From G963665185 sp049723905 (GTDB lineage Bacteria; Desulfobacterota; Desulfovibrionia; Desulfovibrionales; Desulfovibrionaceae): DNA of 64,000 nt. The stretch is taken from assembly GCF_049723905.1 (NCBI RefSeq), contig NZ_JBJKFD010000001.1:1612001-1676000 (forward strand), read 5' to 3'. Below are positions 18,676 through 27,070 of this stretch, one piece after another (positions within the stretch are counted from its first letter, which is position 1; each line of letters begins with the position of its first letter). Under the pieces are notes generated by a model. It did no database searches. It worked only from the letters and a program-made list of their open reading frames with translations, and was not told where the DNA came from. The position numbers and the translations under genes are program-made.

Positions 18676-19773
18676 ATGGGGCAAACATCAGGTGTTCTTA
18701 ACCCAGCAGCAGTTGTTGCCAAAAACAGACTGGCTGCAGAATTCCGTAGGAAAGGCATCGTTGTAGCGTTGCTTTCCGGCCTTTTGTACGGTTTTTACAC
18801 CGCTTTCATGACCTTGGGCATGTCCAAAGGCGTTTGGGAAGTCTGGTACGGCGCAAAATCCGGCCTGTCCGCTTTTGCCGTCATGTATCTGTTGTCCGCC
18901 TTGGGCGCGGCAACCACCGATACCTGTAGCGCAGTATGGGCTTTAGGCATTGCTGGTTTCCGTGGCCGTCTGGGTGATTTTTTCCGCTGCATCAAAACCA
19001 AACCCGGCATGGTCATGGTAGCCGCTGCCATCATCGGCGGCCCCTTGGCAAGCACCGCATATGTGGTGGGCCTGCAGAAAGCCGGTTCCCTGGTTGTGCC
19101 CATCAGCGCCTTGTGCCCGGCCGTCGGCGCAATTCTGGGTCGTTTCATGTTCAAGCAGCACCTGAACGCGCGCATGCTGTTCGGTATTGCCATCTGCTTT
19201 TTCGCAAGTTTTCTCATCGGCAGCACAGGCCTGGGCGACAACGCACCGCCAAACCTGCTTCTCGGAATTTTCTTCGGCTTCATAGCTGCCGTGTGCTGGG
19301 GTACTGAAGGCTGCGTATGCGGTTACGGTACGTCCCTTATCGACCCCGAGGTCGGCATCACCATCCGTCAGGTTACTTCCGGTCTTTCCAACCTCATCAT
19401 TCTTGTTCCGGTCTTCAGCATGATCTCCAAGATTGATCCCGTGGGACTGGTTGCGCAATCCTTTACGGATTCCAGCGCCATGCCCTGGTTCATCCTGGCC
19501 GGTCTGAGCGCCTACCTCACCTTCATGCTCTGGTACAAGGGCAACGCCATGTGCGGTGCCGCCCTGGGTATGTCCTGCAACGGAACATTCTCCTTCTGGG
19601 GCCCCTTCTGCTGCTGGCTTGTGCTTGGTATCGGCGCCGGTTATGACGGTTGGGACATGCCTCCCATCGCCTGGGTCGCCGCTGTCATCATGGTCATCGG
19701 TATCTTTGTCATTGCAATGAACCCCCTGGACCTGCTGAAAAAGAAGAGCGAGGGCGCATATGAAGCCGCTTAA
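18676..19773 (+). CDS. DMT-superfamily (EamA-like) membrane transporter
   Basis: The 365-residue protein has about ten hydrophobic segments arranged as two five-helix halves, after a 25-residue cytosolic N-terminus. The first half includes LLSGLLYGFYTAFMTLGMS and the second LLLGIFFGFIAAVCWGTEG, as in drug/metabolite transporters. AAAGGAGACGATC precedes the ATG. The substrate is unknown. Because it sits under a promoter like that of the choline operon and beside the MerR gene, it may import choline or export trimethylamine or another product; this is inference. A small gene overlaps its 3' end by 14 bases. Confidence 0.82.
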   Translation: MGQTSGVLNPAAVVAKNRLAAEFRRKGIVVALLSGLLYGFYTAFMTLGMSKGVWEVWYGAKSGLSAFAVMYLLSALGAATTDTCSAVWALGIAGFRGRLGDFFRCIKTKPGMVMVAAAIIGGPLASTAYVVGLQKAGSLVVPISALCPAVGAILGRFMFKQHLNARMLFGIAICFFASFLIGSTGLGDNAPPNLLLGIFFGFIAAVCWGTEGCVCGYGTSLIDPEVGITIRQVTSGLSNLIILVPVFSMISKIDPVGLVAQSFTDSSAMPWFILAGLSAYLTFMLWYKGNAMCGAALGMSCNGTFSFWGPFCCWLVLGIGAGYDGWDMPPIAWVAAVIMVIGIFVIAMNPLDLLKKKSEGAYEAA

Positions 19774-20026
19774 CTACGCAATACTTAAATCCTTTACCGA
19801 GGTGGACGAAGCCTGCGCCAACGATGTCATGGACAAACTGCGGGCTCAATACGGTCACTTCAAGGCCTTCAACAAAAAATCCATCATCGATGCCCTGATG
19901 ACGGCGGAGGCAAACGGCCTTCTGGAGGAATCCCGGTTCGACCTGGACTCCAACAATGAACTCCGCGTGTACTACCGTGCACACGAAGAAGGCGCAGCCA
20001 CCATCAACAGCTACATCCGGGGCTGA
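19760..20026 (+). CDS. Small protein, possibly winged-helix-like
   Basis: The 88-residue protein (MKPLNYAILKSFTEVDEAC...) overlaps the transporter's last 14 bases and ends before a terminator, so it forms a two-gene operon with it. The pattern of three helices followed by two strands (NNELRVYYRA) resembles a small winged helix-turn-helix. No catalytic motif or signal peptide is seen. I do not recognise a named family. Its conserved pairing with the transporter would be the best clue to its role. Confidence 0.65.
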   Translation: MKPLNYAILKSFTEVDEACANDVMDKLRAQYGHFKAFNKKSIIDALMTAEANGLLEESRFDLDSNNELRVYYRAHEEGAATINSYIRG

Positions 20027-20054
20027 TCAGCAAGCACCGTCGTTCTTTACATAT

Positions 20055-20088
20055 AAGGGGCAGCCTCCTCACGGGGCGCCCCTTTTTT
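20055..20088 (+). terminator. Intrinsic terminator after the transporter operon
   Basis: AAGGGGC (20055-20061) pairs with GCCCCTT (20078-20084), followed by six T. It separates the transporter operon from the MerR gene, which therefore needs its own promoter in 20089-20355. I could not assign that promoter. Confidence 0.9.
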
Positions 20089-20355
20089 GATCACCACATG
20101 TCATGGGAAAGAGAGATATCCTAATGACTTGCAACCAAATCTTGTGTATGGCGACAAAAACCGAACAAGAAAAATCGGAGTCATCCGACAATCCGATTTC
20201 AAATTGTTCTCATGGCAGCTTCGGGGGAGGCTGTCGGTTGATTGCCAAAAAAGTCTGGATGTAATTTTCCGTTAGTTACCGTCCCGCAAGATCACCCGTA
20301 GGAAAAATCATCCTGGGCTTTTATGGGCTTTCAACTCATATCTGGAGGGAAATCC

Positions 20356-21252
20356 ATGAAGTTCAAGGCGAAATATTCCATAGGCGAGGTTAGCCAGTTA
20401 TGTAATATATCCAAAAAAGCGCTGCGCTATTACGACAAGATAGGGCTTATCACGTCGCAGCGTGAGGATTACAACAATTACAGGTATTACACCTCGGAAT
20501 CGTTGCTGGCTGTTCCCGTCATCAAATACTACAAGCAGATGGGTTTTAAGCTCAACGAGATGCAAAGGTTCATCGAGGGCGATATCGACCACGTATATCG
20601 TGCCATTCAAAAATCATTTCTCGCCAAAATACAAGAACTCGAGACGGAACGCGAGGCTATTTCCAGAAAATACACCTCGGTAAGGGATTGGTACGATCTG
20701 ATTCTTGAAGCCGAGATGGTCATAGACAATGAAATCCATGAGGTTTCCATCAAATACGTGGAAGCTTCCAATTACATCTTTCAGGAACAGATATTTGAAG
20801 GCGACATCAAGGCTTCCGTCATCAACATAGACTTCACCAATTATCTGGAAGAAGTGGGGAACGAGATCACCGGCCCCGTCATTCTGCAATTTTCCTCGTA
20901 CAAGGACCGGCTGGAAAACAAACAGCAGAAGATACGGATTCTGCAAAAGAAGCTGCTGCCCTGCCCCGACGATGCGAAAATGGAGTTCGGTGGCCACATG
21001 ATGATCTGCTGCTATCATATAGGCCCGCACGAAACCATTGGCGTGACCTACGAGAAGATACGCAGATGGGCCGCAGACCACGGCTACACCCTGGGAAAAC
21101 ACTGTTACGAACGCTACGTTACGGACTACTGGACCACGCGTAACAGCTCCAAATTCGTTACCGAGGTAATGATGAAGGGAACCAGAAAGGGAACAGGAAA
21201 GGTAATGGACCTGGACGAAGAGGCCGAGGAATTGCCTGACGAACTGTTATAA
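20356..21252 (+). CDS. MerR-family regulator with C-terminal effector domain
   Basis: The 298-residue protein has an N-terminal MerR helix-turn-helix (YSIGEVSQLCNISKKALRYYDKIGLI), the wing (NYRYYTSESL), a dimerisation coiled coil (about 75-125) and a C-terminal region of about 150 residues. The last resembles the GyrI-like effector fold of BmrR-type activators (GGHMMICCYHIGPHETIGVTYEKI...). The start at 20356 has TGGAGGG upstream. Regulators of this class bind cationic or hydrophobic small molecules, and choline or trimethylamine would fit, but that is inference. The gene sits between the two long-spacer dyad promoters that I propose it controls. It converges on the last gene of the microcompartment operon. 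Confidence 0.88.
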   Translation: MKFKAKYSIGEVSQLCNISKKALRYYDKIGLITSQREDYNNYRYYTSESLLAVPVIKYYKQMGFKLNEMQRFIEGDIDHVYRAIQKSFLAKIQELETEREAISRKYTSVRDWYDLILEAEMVIDNEIHEVSIKYVEASNYIFQEQIFEGDIKASVINIDFTNYLEEVGNEITGPVILQFSSYKDRLENKQQKIRILQKKLLPCPDDAKMEFGGHMMICCYHIGPHETIGVTYEKIRRWAADHGYTLGKHCYERYVTDYWTTRNSSKFVTEVMMKGTRKGTGKVMDLDEEAEELPDELL

Positions 21253-21266
21253 GACAAAGCCTTTAT

Positions 21267-21295
21267 AAAAAACCGCAATACTGCGTGGGGTTTTT
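21267..21295. terminator. Bidirectional terminator between merR-like gene and eutP-like gene
   Basis: CCGCA/TGCG with flanking A and T runs forms a short hairpin with AAAAAACC on the left and GGGGTTTTT on the right, so it can end transcripts from both sides. The two genes converge here with stops about 50 bases apart. Confidence 0.7.
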
Positions 21296-21302
21296 CCTGG
21301 TT

Positions 21303-21749
21303 TCAGCGAAGAACCTCACGCAGATCTTCAATACCTTCCCCAGATTGTACATCCACATGCAGGATGTTGCGCACCCCGGCATTGGCAAGAAAACGTTCGG
21401 CCAGGTTCGACTTGCCATTGGCGTTACCAGCCCGGCTTACCACCCCCACCACCTTTCTGTTGAACATGGTGGCAAACAAAGGCGGAAACATGGATGTGCG
21501 GCGCGTGGCGTCCTGAACCAGCACCAGAATGTCGCACTCCGCCGACGTCGTGATAAGGGCGGAGTAAAAACGCCTGTTTTCCAGAAACTCACCGGGTGTG
21601 TTGACGAAACGGCCGCAGAACTCCACAGACAATGCCTTGTGCGCGCGCGGAGTGCGTCCTGAAAGAATTCGGATCAGCTCGCTTTTGCCCGATCCCGATT
21701 CCCCCATGAACATGACCCGCTGCGCCGATGTTGTCGGGCACTCCACCAA
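21303..21749 (-). CDS. EutP/PduV-like P-loop protein
   Basis: The 148-residue protein has a P-loop (MGESGSGKSEL) and a degenerate switch region (NTPGEFLENRRFYSALITTSAECDILVLVQDAT), as in EutP and PduV. In the Pdu system PduV binds the shell protein PduU and is linked to microcompartment movement; EutP has been reported as an acetate kinase in Salmonella. Here it lies directly after the EutS/PduU-like gene, matching the PduU-PduV partnership. The start is unclear: either the TTG at 21749 or the next codon, GTG at 21746, with no obvious ribosome binding site, so translation is probably coupled to the gene upstream. Confidence 0.85.
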   Translation of the reverse strand: MVECPTTSAQRVMFMGESGSGKSELIRILSGRTPRAHKALSVEFCGRFVNTPGEFLENRRFYSALITTSAECDILVLVQDATRRTSMFPPLFATMFNRKVVGVVSRAGNANGKSNLAERFLANAGVRNILHVDVQSGEGIEDLREVLR

Positions 21750-22109
21750 TTACGACCGGGTGATCTCAACGCCCGCATAATGCAGCACATCGTCGAAATA
21801 GGCCAGAACAGCCCTGAGTGCGGCTTCCACGCTGGCCACATCGCCTATCAAAAGAAGAGAACCGCCAAAGCGGTCGAGAAAGCCGATCTCCACGGAGGCA
21901 GCCTTGGTGGCTATATCCGCGGCAATGATGACGCCTTCGCCCGGCGTGATGGTGAGAATGCCCAGGGCCTCGCTGACTTCGTCGTCCAGCCCGAGCTTGA
22001 GGTAAATGCTTTTTTGCGGGGCGGAAATAAGATGGGCGAGCGTAACCTGCTTGCCAGGCACATACTCCTGAATAACCCGCTGCTTTGTTTCTTCCTGAAT
22101 ATTCGCCAC
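21750..22109 (-). CDS. EutS/PduU-type (circularly permuted) BMC shell protein
   Basis: The 119-residue protein carries the permuted BMC fold. A short N-terminal strand region (KQRVIQEYVPGKQVTLAHLISAP) would build the plugged beta-barrel seen in PduU and EutS. The core follows: EALGILTITPGEGVIIAADIATKAASVEIGFLDRFGGSLLLIGDVASVEAAL. I place the start at a GTG (22109) with CGGAG upstream; the frame extends to 22217 without conserved sequence. It is the second-last gene of the operon, separated from the previous one by a 500-base gap with a 16-bp hairpin. Confidence 0.88.
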   Translation of the reverse strand: MANIQEETKQRVIQEYVPGKQVTLAHLISAPQKSIYLKLGLDDEVSEALGILTITPGEGVIIAADIATKAASVEIGFLDRFGGSLLLIGDVASVEAALRAVLAYFDDVLHYAGVEITRS

Positions 22110-22621
22110 GTTTGTCTCCGATCTCTCCCTGCGCAGATGGCGGAAGGCTGATATGCAAACCGGGCAGTCCCGGGATAGAAATCTCGATTTGCGGTGCTGA
22201 ATATTCCGTGGTCGCACCCGCTTTACAAGCCGTTCTCAACGCACGACGTTGTAATCGGAACACGTTAACGCCGAAAAGAACGCCGCGTCAACGAGGAGCC
22301 CGCCGGGACAAGCCCAAAATTTCCAAAGCAACCACCCAAAGTGGTCACCAGTTCAGCCCGACAGCCTGCTTATAAAAGCACACGCCCAAAGATATGCAGG
22401 GGCGAAAAATTTTATTTTCGACAAAGAGGTACTCAAGAAACAAAGGATCGAACGTTTCAACAAAAATAGCTTTCTGGCCTTTTCCGGCAGTCTGTTTTCC
22501 CTATCCGGAGAGGCGGTTACAATGTGCAGGAACGGCCTGCCTGGAGTGTCCCAAGGAAGAACACACTCCAGGCAGGCCCTTTACCGGAATCACCGTTAAA
22601 AACGGGGAGTCTCATTTCCGG
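22110..22621 (-). other. Non-coding gap inside the operon with a 16-bp perfect hairpin
   Basis: Half a kilobase without a gene lies between the PduT-like and EutS-like genes. GGCCTGCCTGGAGTGT (22534-22549) pairs without a mismatch with ACACTCCAGGCAGGCC (22563-22578) around a 13-base loop. There is no T run after it in either direction, so it looks more like an RNA-stability or processing element than a terminator. A separate promoter for eutS-eutP within this gap is possible; I did not find a convincing one. Confidence 0.7.
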
Positions 22622-23173
22622 CTAAAGTATCTTTGCCTTCAATCCGTCGCTGGGCGAGGGAATCACCACATGGCTGTGGACCGGGCCGGAATCACCCACG
22701 CCCGCCACACCGGCGTTCACCGAAGAAGTTACAGAGCCCACGTCGCCGGTCATCACCACGAAAGCGCGGCCAGCCAGCCCGGCGGCGAAACGGATTTCCA
22801 AAAGATCCACCTGACCGGACTTGGCGGCGGCATCCGCTGCAATAATACAGGATGCGGTGGTGCAGGTTTCGATAACGCCCAGGGCGTCGATGCGCACGCC
22901 GGGCGTGGCACCGTTCAGAGCGGGAATGACGCCCACATGCACGCTGGGAATGACGAACCAGTCCACGACCATGTCGCCACCGATGGCACATCCCGTTTCC
23001 ACGGAGCTTTTCACCGCACCGGTGTCTCCGGCCACAATGACCAGATACCGGCCGGGACAGGTGGGCCGGGCCACCACAAGTTCCACTTCCGCCGCCTTTA
23101 CCATTTCGTCGGCCGTGTGCATGCCCAGGGCGACGCTGTTCAGCTCGACGCATCCGATTGTACGCAAATTCAT
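22622..23173 (-). CDS. PduT-like trimeric BMC shell protein with a pore cysteine
   Basis: The protein has 183 residues from the ATG at 23173, which has AGGTGAG upstream; a GTG nine bases earlier is less likely. Two tandem BMC domains are present (IGCVELNSVALGMHTADEM and LGVIETCTTASCIIAADAA), making a pseudohexameric trimer. C39, in the motif PTCPGRY, aligns with the cysteine that in PduT holds a [4Fe-4S] cluster at the centre of the trimer. The gene lies directly after the PduS-like gene, the natural electron-transfer partner, so it probably carries electrons across the shell to reoxidise NADH. Confidence 0.88.
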   Translation of the reverse strand: MNLRTIGCVELNSVALGMHTADEMVKAAEVELVVARPTCPGRYLVIVAGDTGAVKSSVETGCAIGGDMVVDWFVIPSVHVGVIPALNGATPGVRIDALGVIETCTTASCIIAADAAAKSGQVDLLEIRFAAGLAGRAFVVMTGDVGSVTSSVNAGVAGVGDSGPVHSHVVIPSPSDGLKAKIL

Positions 23174-23188
23174 ATCACTCACCTGCTG

Positions 23189-24526
23189 TTAACAAGACCT
23201 GATGACGACCATGCCGTCCGCAACCGATTCCACTGTTCCGTTGATGCTTGCATGCACCCGGGCGCCCATGGCCTTTTCCGGGATTTCCCCGATCAGGTCG
23301 CCTGCGCTCACCGTCTCGCCCACGGCAACCCGGCACTGGGCCGGAGCACCGATGTGCTGTGCCAGGGGAATCGTCACCCGGTCGGGAACGAACTCTCCGG
23401 CATAGGCGGGATGCGTGTCGTACTTTGTCAGGTTCAGACGCTGAATCAGGCGGCTGGTGGGCACAAAACGGTCGCTGCGAAAAGGATTGGTTACGGGCTC
23501 ACTGCCGTCGGATTCCCAACGCACGCCCTGCTGGCGCATGATCTTCTTGATCTGCGCGTTGACCTCGCGGGGGGAAACCATCATGGGGCAGGCGAACTTT
23601 TCGCACACGCCGCATTCGGAACACAGCAAGGCTTCCTTGGCCGTCTCCACAATGAGTTCATCGGACATCAGGCCGTCGAAAATGCGCATCAGCTTGTGGG
23701 GATGGAGGGAATGGCCCAGCAGATTGCGCGGACACAGGTCCGTACAGTGGGTACACTGGCAGCAGATGCTGGTGGTAATGCGCCGCACCCGGTCCGGGTC
23801 CATGATCTTGCGGGCCACGACCGTATGGTCGGGAGGCAGGACGATGAGTCCGCTGGTGGTCTTGGTCACCGGGCGCGCCGTATCGGGCAGCACACGGCCC
23901 ATCATGGGACCGCCGTCCACCACCTTGTAGTCAGAAATTGTCGCTCCGCCAGCATGGGCAAGGACGTCGGCAACCATGGTTCCCACGGGCACCTTCACCA
24001 CCATGTGTTGTCCCACTTCGCCGGTAACGGTCAGATAACGGTGGGTGACGGGCTTGTCGTCCATGGCCGCGGCAATGTTGCAGAACGTTTCCACGTTGCT
24101 GACCACGGCCCCGATTGCCAGCGGAATGCCACCTTCGGGGACGGTCTTGCCGAGAACTTCGTGTACCAGTACGTGCTCGTCCCCGGCAGGATAGAAATCT
24201 TTCAGTTCAAACGCTTCCAGCCGTCCCGTGGTATCGCGGGACACGGCCTCGCGCACCGACGCCATGGCCGCGGCATGTTTGCCCTTCAGGCAGATTATAC
24301 CCTTGGATGCTCCGGTACAGTCCATAACGGCGTGCAGTCCACGGATCATCGTATCGATTTCGGTTTCCATGAGATGCGGATCGCTGGACAGCAGCGGCTC
24401 GCAGGAAGCTCCGTTGACCAGAACTGTATCCACCGTGGCGTTCGCCTTGACGTGGGTGGGAAGCCCGGCGCCACCGGCCCCGACCACACCCGCGTTGCGT
24501 ATTTTCTCTACAATCTGTTCTTTCAT
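23189..24526 (-). CDS. PduS-like (RnfC-type) flavin/iron-sulfur oxidoreductase
   Basis: The 445-residue protein has a glycine-rich NADH/FMN-binding start (GVVGAGGAGLPTHVKA), an RnfC-type core (SLBB-like VKVPVGTMVADVLAHAGG), and two [4Fe-4S] motifs: C255/C256-x-C258-x2-C261-x3-C265, and C302-x2-C305-x2-C308-x4-C313. A C-terminal barrel-sandwich domain contains PLAQHIGAPAQCRVAVGETVSAGDLIGE. PduS reduces cobalamin in the propanediol system. This locus has no B12-dependent enzyme, so recycling of NADH and passing of electrons to the PduT-like shell protein is the more likely job. Confidence 0.9.
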   Translation of the reverse strand: MKEQIVEKIRNAGVVGAGGAGLPTHVKANATVDTVLVNGASCEPLLSSDPHLMETEIDTMIRGLHAVMDCTGASKGIICLKGKHAAAMASVREAVSRDTTGRLEAFELKDFYPAGDEHVLVHEVLGKTVPEGGIPLAIGAVVSNVETFCNIAAAMDDKPVTHRYLTVTGEVGQHMVVKVPVGTMVADVLAHAGGATISDYKVVDGGPMMGRVLPDTARPVTKTTSGLIVLPPDHTVVARKIMDPDRVRRITTSICCQCTHCTDLCPRNLLGHSLHPHKLMRIFDGLMSDELIVETAKEALLCSECGVCEKFACPMMVSPREVNAQIKKIMRQQGVRWESDGSEPVTNPFRSDRFVPTSRLIQRLNLTKYDTHPAYAGEFVPDRVTIPLAQHIGAPAQCRVAVGETVSAGDLIGEIPEKAMGARVHASINGTVESVADGMVVIRSC

Positions 24527-24640
24527 TGCTCACCTTTTTTTCAAGGTCGCCGTCGGCCTGTTTTCACGACGGACCGCCCAACGCCCGGACGGTCCGCCGC
24601 GGATCACAAAATTCCAGATGACCGAACAACTCCGGCCTTG

Positions 24641-25750
24641 CTACCAGGCCTGCTCCAAAAGCTGCACAATGTCCTCGCAGGAAGGACTTCTCGGATTGCC
24701 GTGCGTGCAAATGTCTTCCAGAACATTCTTGGCCATTGTTTTCATATGTTCGCGGAAAGCGCCTTCATCGATCTTCAATTCCCGGATACGGTTGGGAATG
24801 CCCATGGATTCGTTGAGGTCGCGCACGGCCTGGATAAGGCTCTTGGTGCCCTCTTCCACGGTATTTGCGGGCAAGGAAACGCACTGGGCAATTTCGCGGT
24901 AATGCACGCCCACATCAAAGCTGTTGAAGCGGATCACATAGGGCAGGACCACGGCGTTCGCCAGCCCGTGGGGGATGTGGAACAAGCCGCCAAGGCTGTG
25001 GGCAATGCTGTGGGTGATGCCCAGCCCGCTGTTGTTGAAGGCCATGCCCGCCATGCACGATGCCAGCAGCATGTGCTTGCGCGCCTCCATGTCGTCCCCG
25101 CACGTGTAGGCCCTGGGCAGGAACTCGAATACATATTGGATGGCGTACTTGGCGTAGATGGAAGTAAAGGCATTGGCCTGCCGCGAGGTGTACGCCTCGA
25201 TGGCGTGGGTCAGGACGTCCATGCCGGTTGCCGCGGTAACGTGCGGCGGCAGGGTGCGGGTGAAGCGGGCGTCCAGAATCGCCATATCGGGAATGAGAAG
25301 CTCGTCGTTGAGGGGAATCTTCACCTCATTGACCTTGTCGGTGATGACGGAGATGGCCGTCACCTCGGAGCCCGTCCCACTAGTGGTGGGGATGGCGACG
25401 AGCAGGGGTTTCACCTCGCTCTCACTCGCCTTGTGGGCAAAAAACGTAATGGCTTTGGCCGCGTCTATGGCAGAACCGCCGCCCAGTGCAATGACAAGAT
25501 CCGCTTTGTCCTGAAGGAAGAGACGGGTTCCCGTGGTCACGGTTTCCAAAGACGGGTCGGATTCGACTCCGTCGAAAATACGGTGGCGGATGCCGCTGCG
25601 GTCCAGCTGGCTCTGAATCCGATCCACAAAACCGGCTTTGACCATAAAGGGATCGGTGACGATGAAGGCTTGTTTTGCCGTCAAATCCTCAAAGGTCTCA
25701 AGGGCATCGTCGCCGTAGCAGATTTTTGTTTTTCCGTAGAACTGTGTCAC
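24641..25750 (-). CDS. Iron-containing alcohol dehydrogenase (PduQ/EutG-like)
   Basis: The 369-residue group III alcohol dehydrogenase has the NAD-binding ALGGGSAIDAAKAI, PTTSGTGSEVT, and the metal-binding MDVLTHAIEAYTS and HSIAHSLGGLFHIPHGLANA. It would reduce acetaldehyde from choline cleavage to ethanol and regenerate NAD+ inside the compartment. I choose the GTG at 25750, preceded by TTTGGAGG, over the frame start at 25774. A terminator-like hairpin lies just upstream (25807-25846), so its expression may be set below that of the shell genes before it. Confidence 0.93.
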   Translation of the reverse strand: MTQFYGKTKICYGDDALETFEDLTAKQAFIVTDPFMVKAGFVDRIQSQLDRSGIRHRIFDGVESDPSLETVTTGTRLFLQDKADLVIALGGGSAIDAAKAITFFAHKASESEVKPLLVAIPTTSGTGSEVTAISVITDKVNEVKIPLNDELLIPDMAILDARFTRTLPPHVTAATGMDVLTHAIEAYTSRQANAFTSIYAKYAIQYVFEFLPRAYTCGDDMEARKHMLLASCMAGMAFNNSGLGITHSIAHSLGGLFHIPHGLANAVVLPYVIRFNSFDVGVHYREIAQCVSLPANTVEEGTKSLIQAVRDLNESMGIPNRIRELKIDEGAFREHMKTMAKNVLEDICTHGNPRSPSCEDIVQLLEQAW

Positions 25751-25806
25751 CCTCGAACCTCCAAACCTACACAAGAAAGATGTTTATGGTTCTGCCCCGG
25801 CTGTTG

Positions 25807-25846
25807 AAAAAAAGGCACAGATCGATGAGGCGCTCGACCTGTGCCT
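25807..25846 (-). terminator. Intrinsic terminator/attenuator inside the microcompartment operon
   Basis: On the minus strand AGGCACAG pairs with CTGTGCCT, extended by an inner TCGA/TCGA pair after one mismatch, and seven T follow directly. It lies between the BMC-H gene at 25860 and the alcohol dehydrogenase. Full termination would strand the downstream genes, so partial read-through is likely. Confidence 0.82.
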
Positions 25847-25859
25847 CGCAAATACCTTA

Positions 25860-26138
25860 TTACTCTGCGCGCTTGGGCAGAATCATCTCCACTTCGCCAT
25901 GGGGGCGGGGGATGACGTGTACGCTGACCAAGTGGCCCACGCGTTCGGCGGCTGCAGCGCCTGCGTCCGTGGCGGCCTTTACCGCGCCCACATCGCCACG
26001 CACCATCACGGTGACCAGCCCGCCACCTACCTGCACACGGCCGATAAGTTCGACATTGGCAGCCTTGACCATGGCATCGGCAGCTTCAACGGCACCGACC
26101 AGCCCTTGTGTTTCGATCATTCCCAGTGCGTTCATCAT
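25860..26138 (-). CDS. BMC-H hexameric shell protein (PduA/EutM-like)
   Basis: The 92-residue single BMC domain (MMNALGMIETQGLVGAVEAADAMVKAANVELIGR...) carries the canonical IPRPHGEV end. AAAAGGAGAACAGT precedes the ATG. It is nearly identical in the core to the BMC-H at 29669 (differences such as NVELIGRVQ versus NVTLIGRTQ), so the two are recent duplicates. It would form the main hexagonal tiles of the shell. Confidence 0.96.
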   Translation of the reverse strand: MMNALGMIETQGLVGAVEAADAMVKAANVELIGRVQVGGGLVTVMVRGDVGAVKAATDAGAAAAERVGHLVSVHVIPRPHGEVEMILPKRAE

Positions 26139-26197
26139 ACTGTTCTCCTTTTATGAAATAAATTTCGTCCACTCTCGGGCCGCAAACGGGCCGGGCG

Positions 26198-26515
26198 TCA
26201 GATACTTCCGTCAATCGCGTCCACGATCCGGCAGCTCAGATCCTTCAAAGTTTCCATGTCGTTGACGCCGTAATCTTCCTTGAGCACGGCCGCCACAGCG
26301 TAAAACAATTTTTCCTTGCCTTCGTCATCACACGCGGAAGCTGTGTCGGCGCAGACTGCGGCATTGGGGTTGGGACCGTAAACAACGAGAATCCCCCTCT
26401 TGCACAGCTCGTCCTTGGCTCCGGGCGTCAGGATGATCGTGCCGTCGGCATAGACCTTGTGGGTCACCGGGCAGATGTGGTCCTGAAGGTTTTTGACCTC
26501 TACGAGTTTCTTCAT
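26198..26515 (-). CDS. Small BMC-associated protein of unknown function
   Basis: The 105-residue protein has the segment ADGTIILTPGAKDELCKRGILVVYG, a pattern that recurs in accessory proteins of ethanolamine and propanediol microcompartments. A similar TP-x-A segment closes the PduM-like protein encoded at 27358. A cysteine-containing middle and an acidic helical C-terminus follow. It lies between two shell genes and overlaps none. It could be a luminal scaffold or assembly factor; I do not recognise an enzyme. Confidence 0.7.
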   Translation of the reverse strand: MKKLVEVKNLQDHICPVTHKVYADGTIILTPGAKDELCKRGILVVYGPNPNAAVCADTASACDDEGKEKLFYAVAAVLKEDYGVNDMETLKDLSCRIVDAIDGSI

Positions 26516-26518
26516 TTG

Positions 26519-27067
26519 CTACCTCACACCGCTTGTTAAAGCCTTAACGACCGAGACGTCCGGTCTGAGGATGACGACCGCCTCGACAAGATTTTTTCCC
26601 AGTGCGTCCTTGGACGCCTGTGCAGCCTCTTCAACCGCAGCCGAATCACCGCCGAAAACAAAATAGGATTTACCGTTGATGCCCTGTCCGCAAACCAGAC
26701 GCAGGAGCCGGATATCGGCCCGCTTGACCGCCGCGTCCGCCGCGGCAATGCCGGAAGAGACACTGCGTGCTTCCACCACGCCCAGGGCGTCGCCCGCGTC
26801 CGCTTTTTCCGCCTTGCGCAGAACGGCGGTAACTTGGGGAGAAATATTGGAAATAACGAAACTGCCATGGAGGGCGCGTCCCGAGTTGCGCGCGTGGTCC
26901 ACCGCCGTGCTCACGGCCTGCCGGTCGCCAGCCACGTGGATGAGGTAGCGGCCGCCGCAGATGGTCGCGGCCCGGACGAGTTCCACATCCGCCACCTTGA
27001 CCATTCCGTCCGCCAGTTCCGCCCCGGCGGCAATACTTCTGCTTTCCACTACGCCCAACGTATCCAC
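26519..27067 (-). CDS. Second PduT-like trimeric BMC shell protein
   Basis: The 182-residue protein has two tandem BMC domains (MDTLGVVESRSIAAGAELADGMVK and ALGVVEARSVSSGIAAADAAVK). C37, in ICGGRY, sits at the same place as the pore cysteine of PduT and of the paralogue at 22622, so it may also bind a central iron-sulfur cluster. It starts with GTG, 3 bases after the EutN stop. Two PduT-like paralogues in one locus would allow a mixed or two-way redox pore. Confidence 0.9.
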   Translation of the reverse strand: MDTLGVVESRSIAAGAELADGMVKVADVELVRAATICGGRYLIHVAGDRQAVSTAVDHARNSGRALHGSFVISNISPQVTAVLRKAEKADAGDALGVVEARSVSSGIAAADAAVKRADIRLLRLVCGQGINGKSYFVFGGDSAAVEEAAQASKDALGKNLVEAVVILRPDVSVVKALTSGVR

Positions 27068-27070
27068 GAC

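Noticed and set aside
22394..25807. A 1137-codon open frame on the plus strand
   Set aside because: It is antisense to PduT-, PduS- and alcohol-dehydrogenase-like genes with clear motifs. Long antisense frames are common in GC-rich coding DNA, and the His/Gly-rich translation has no recognisable domain.
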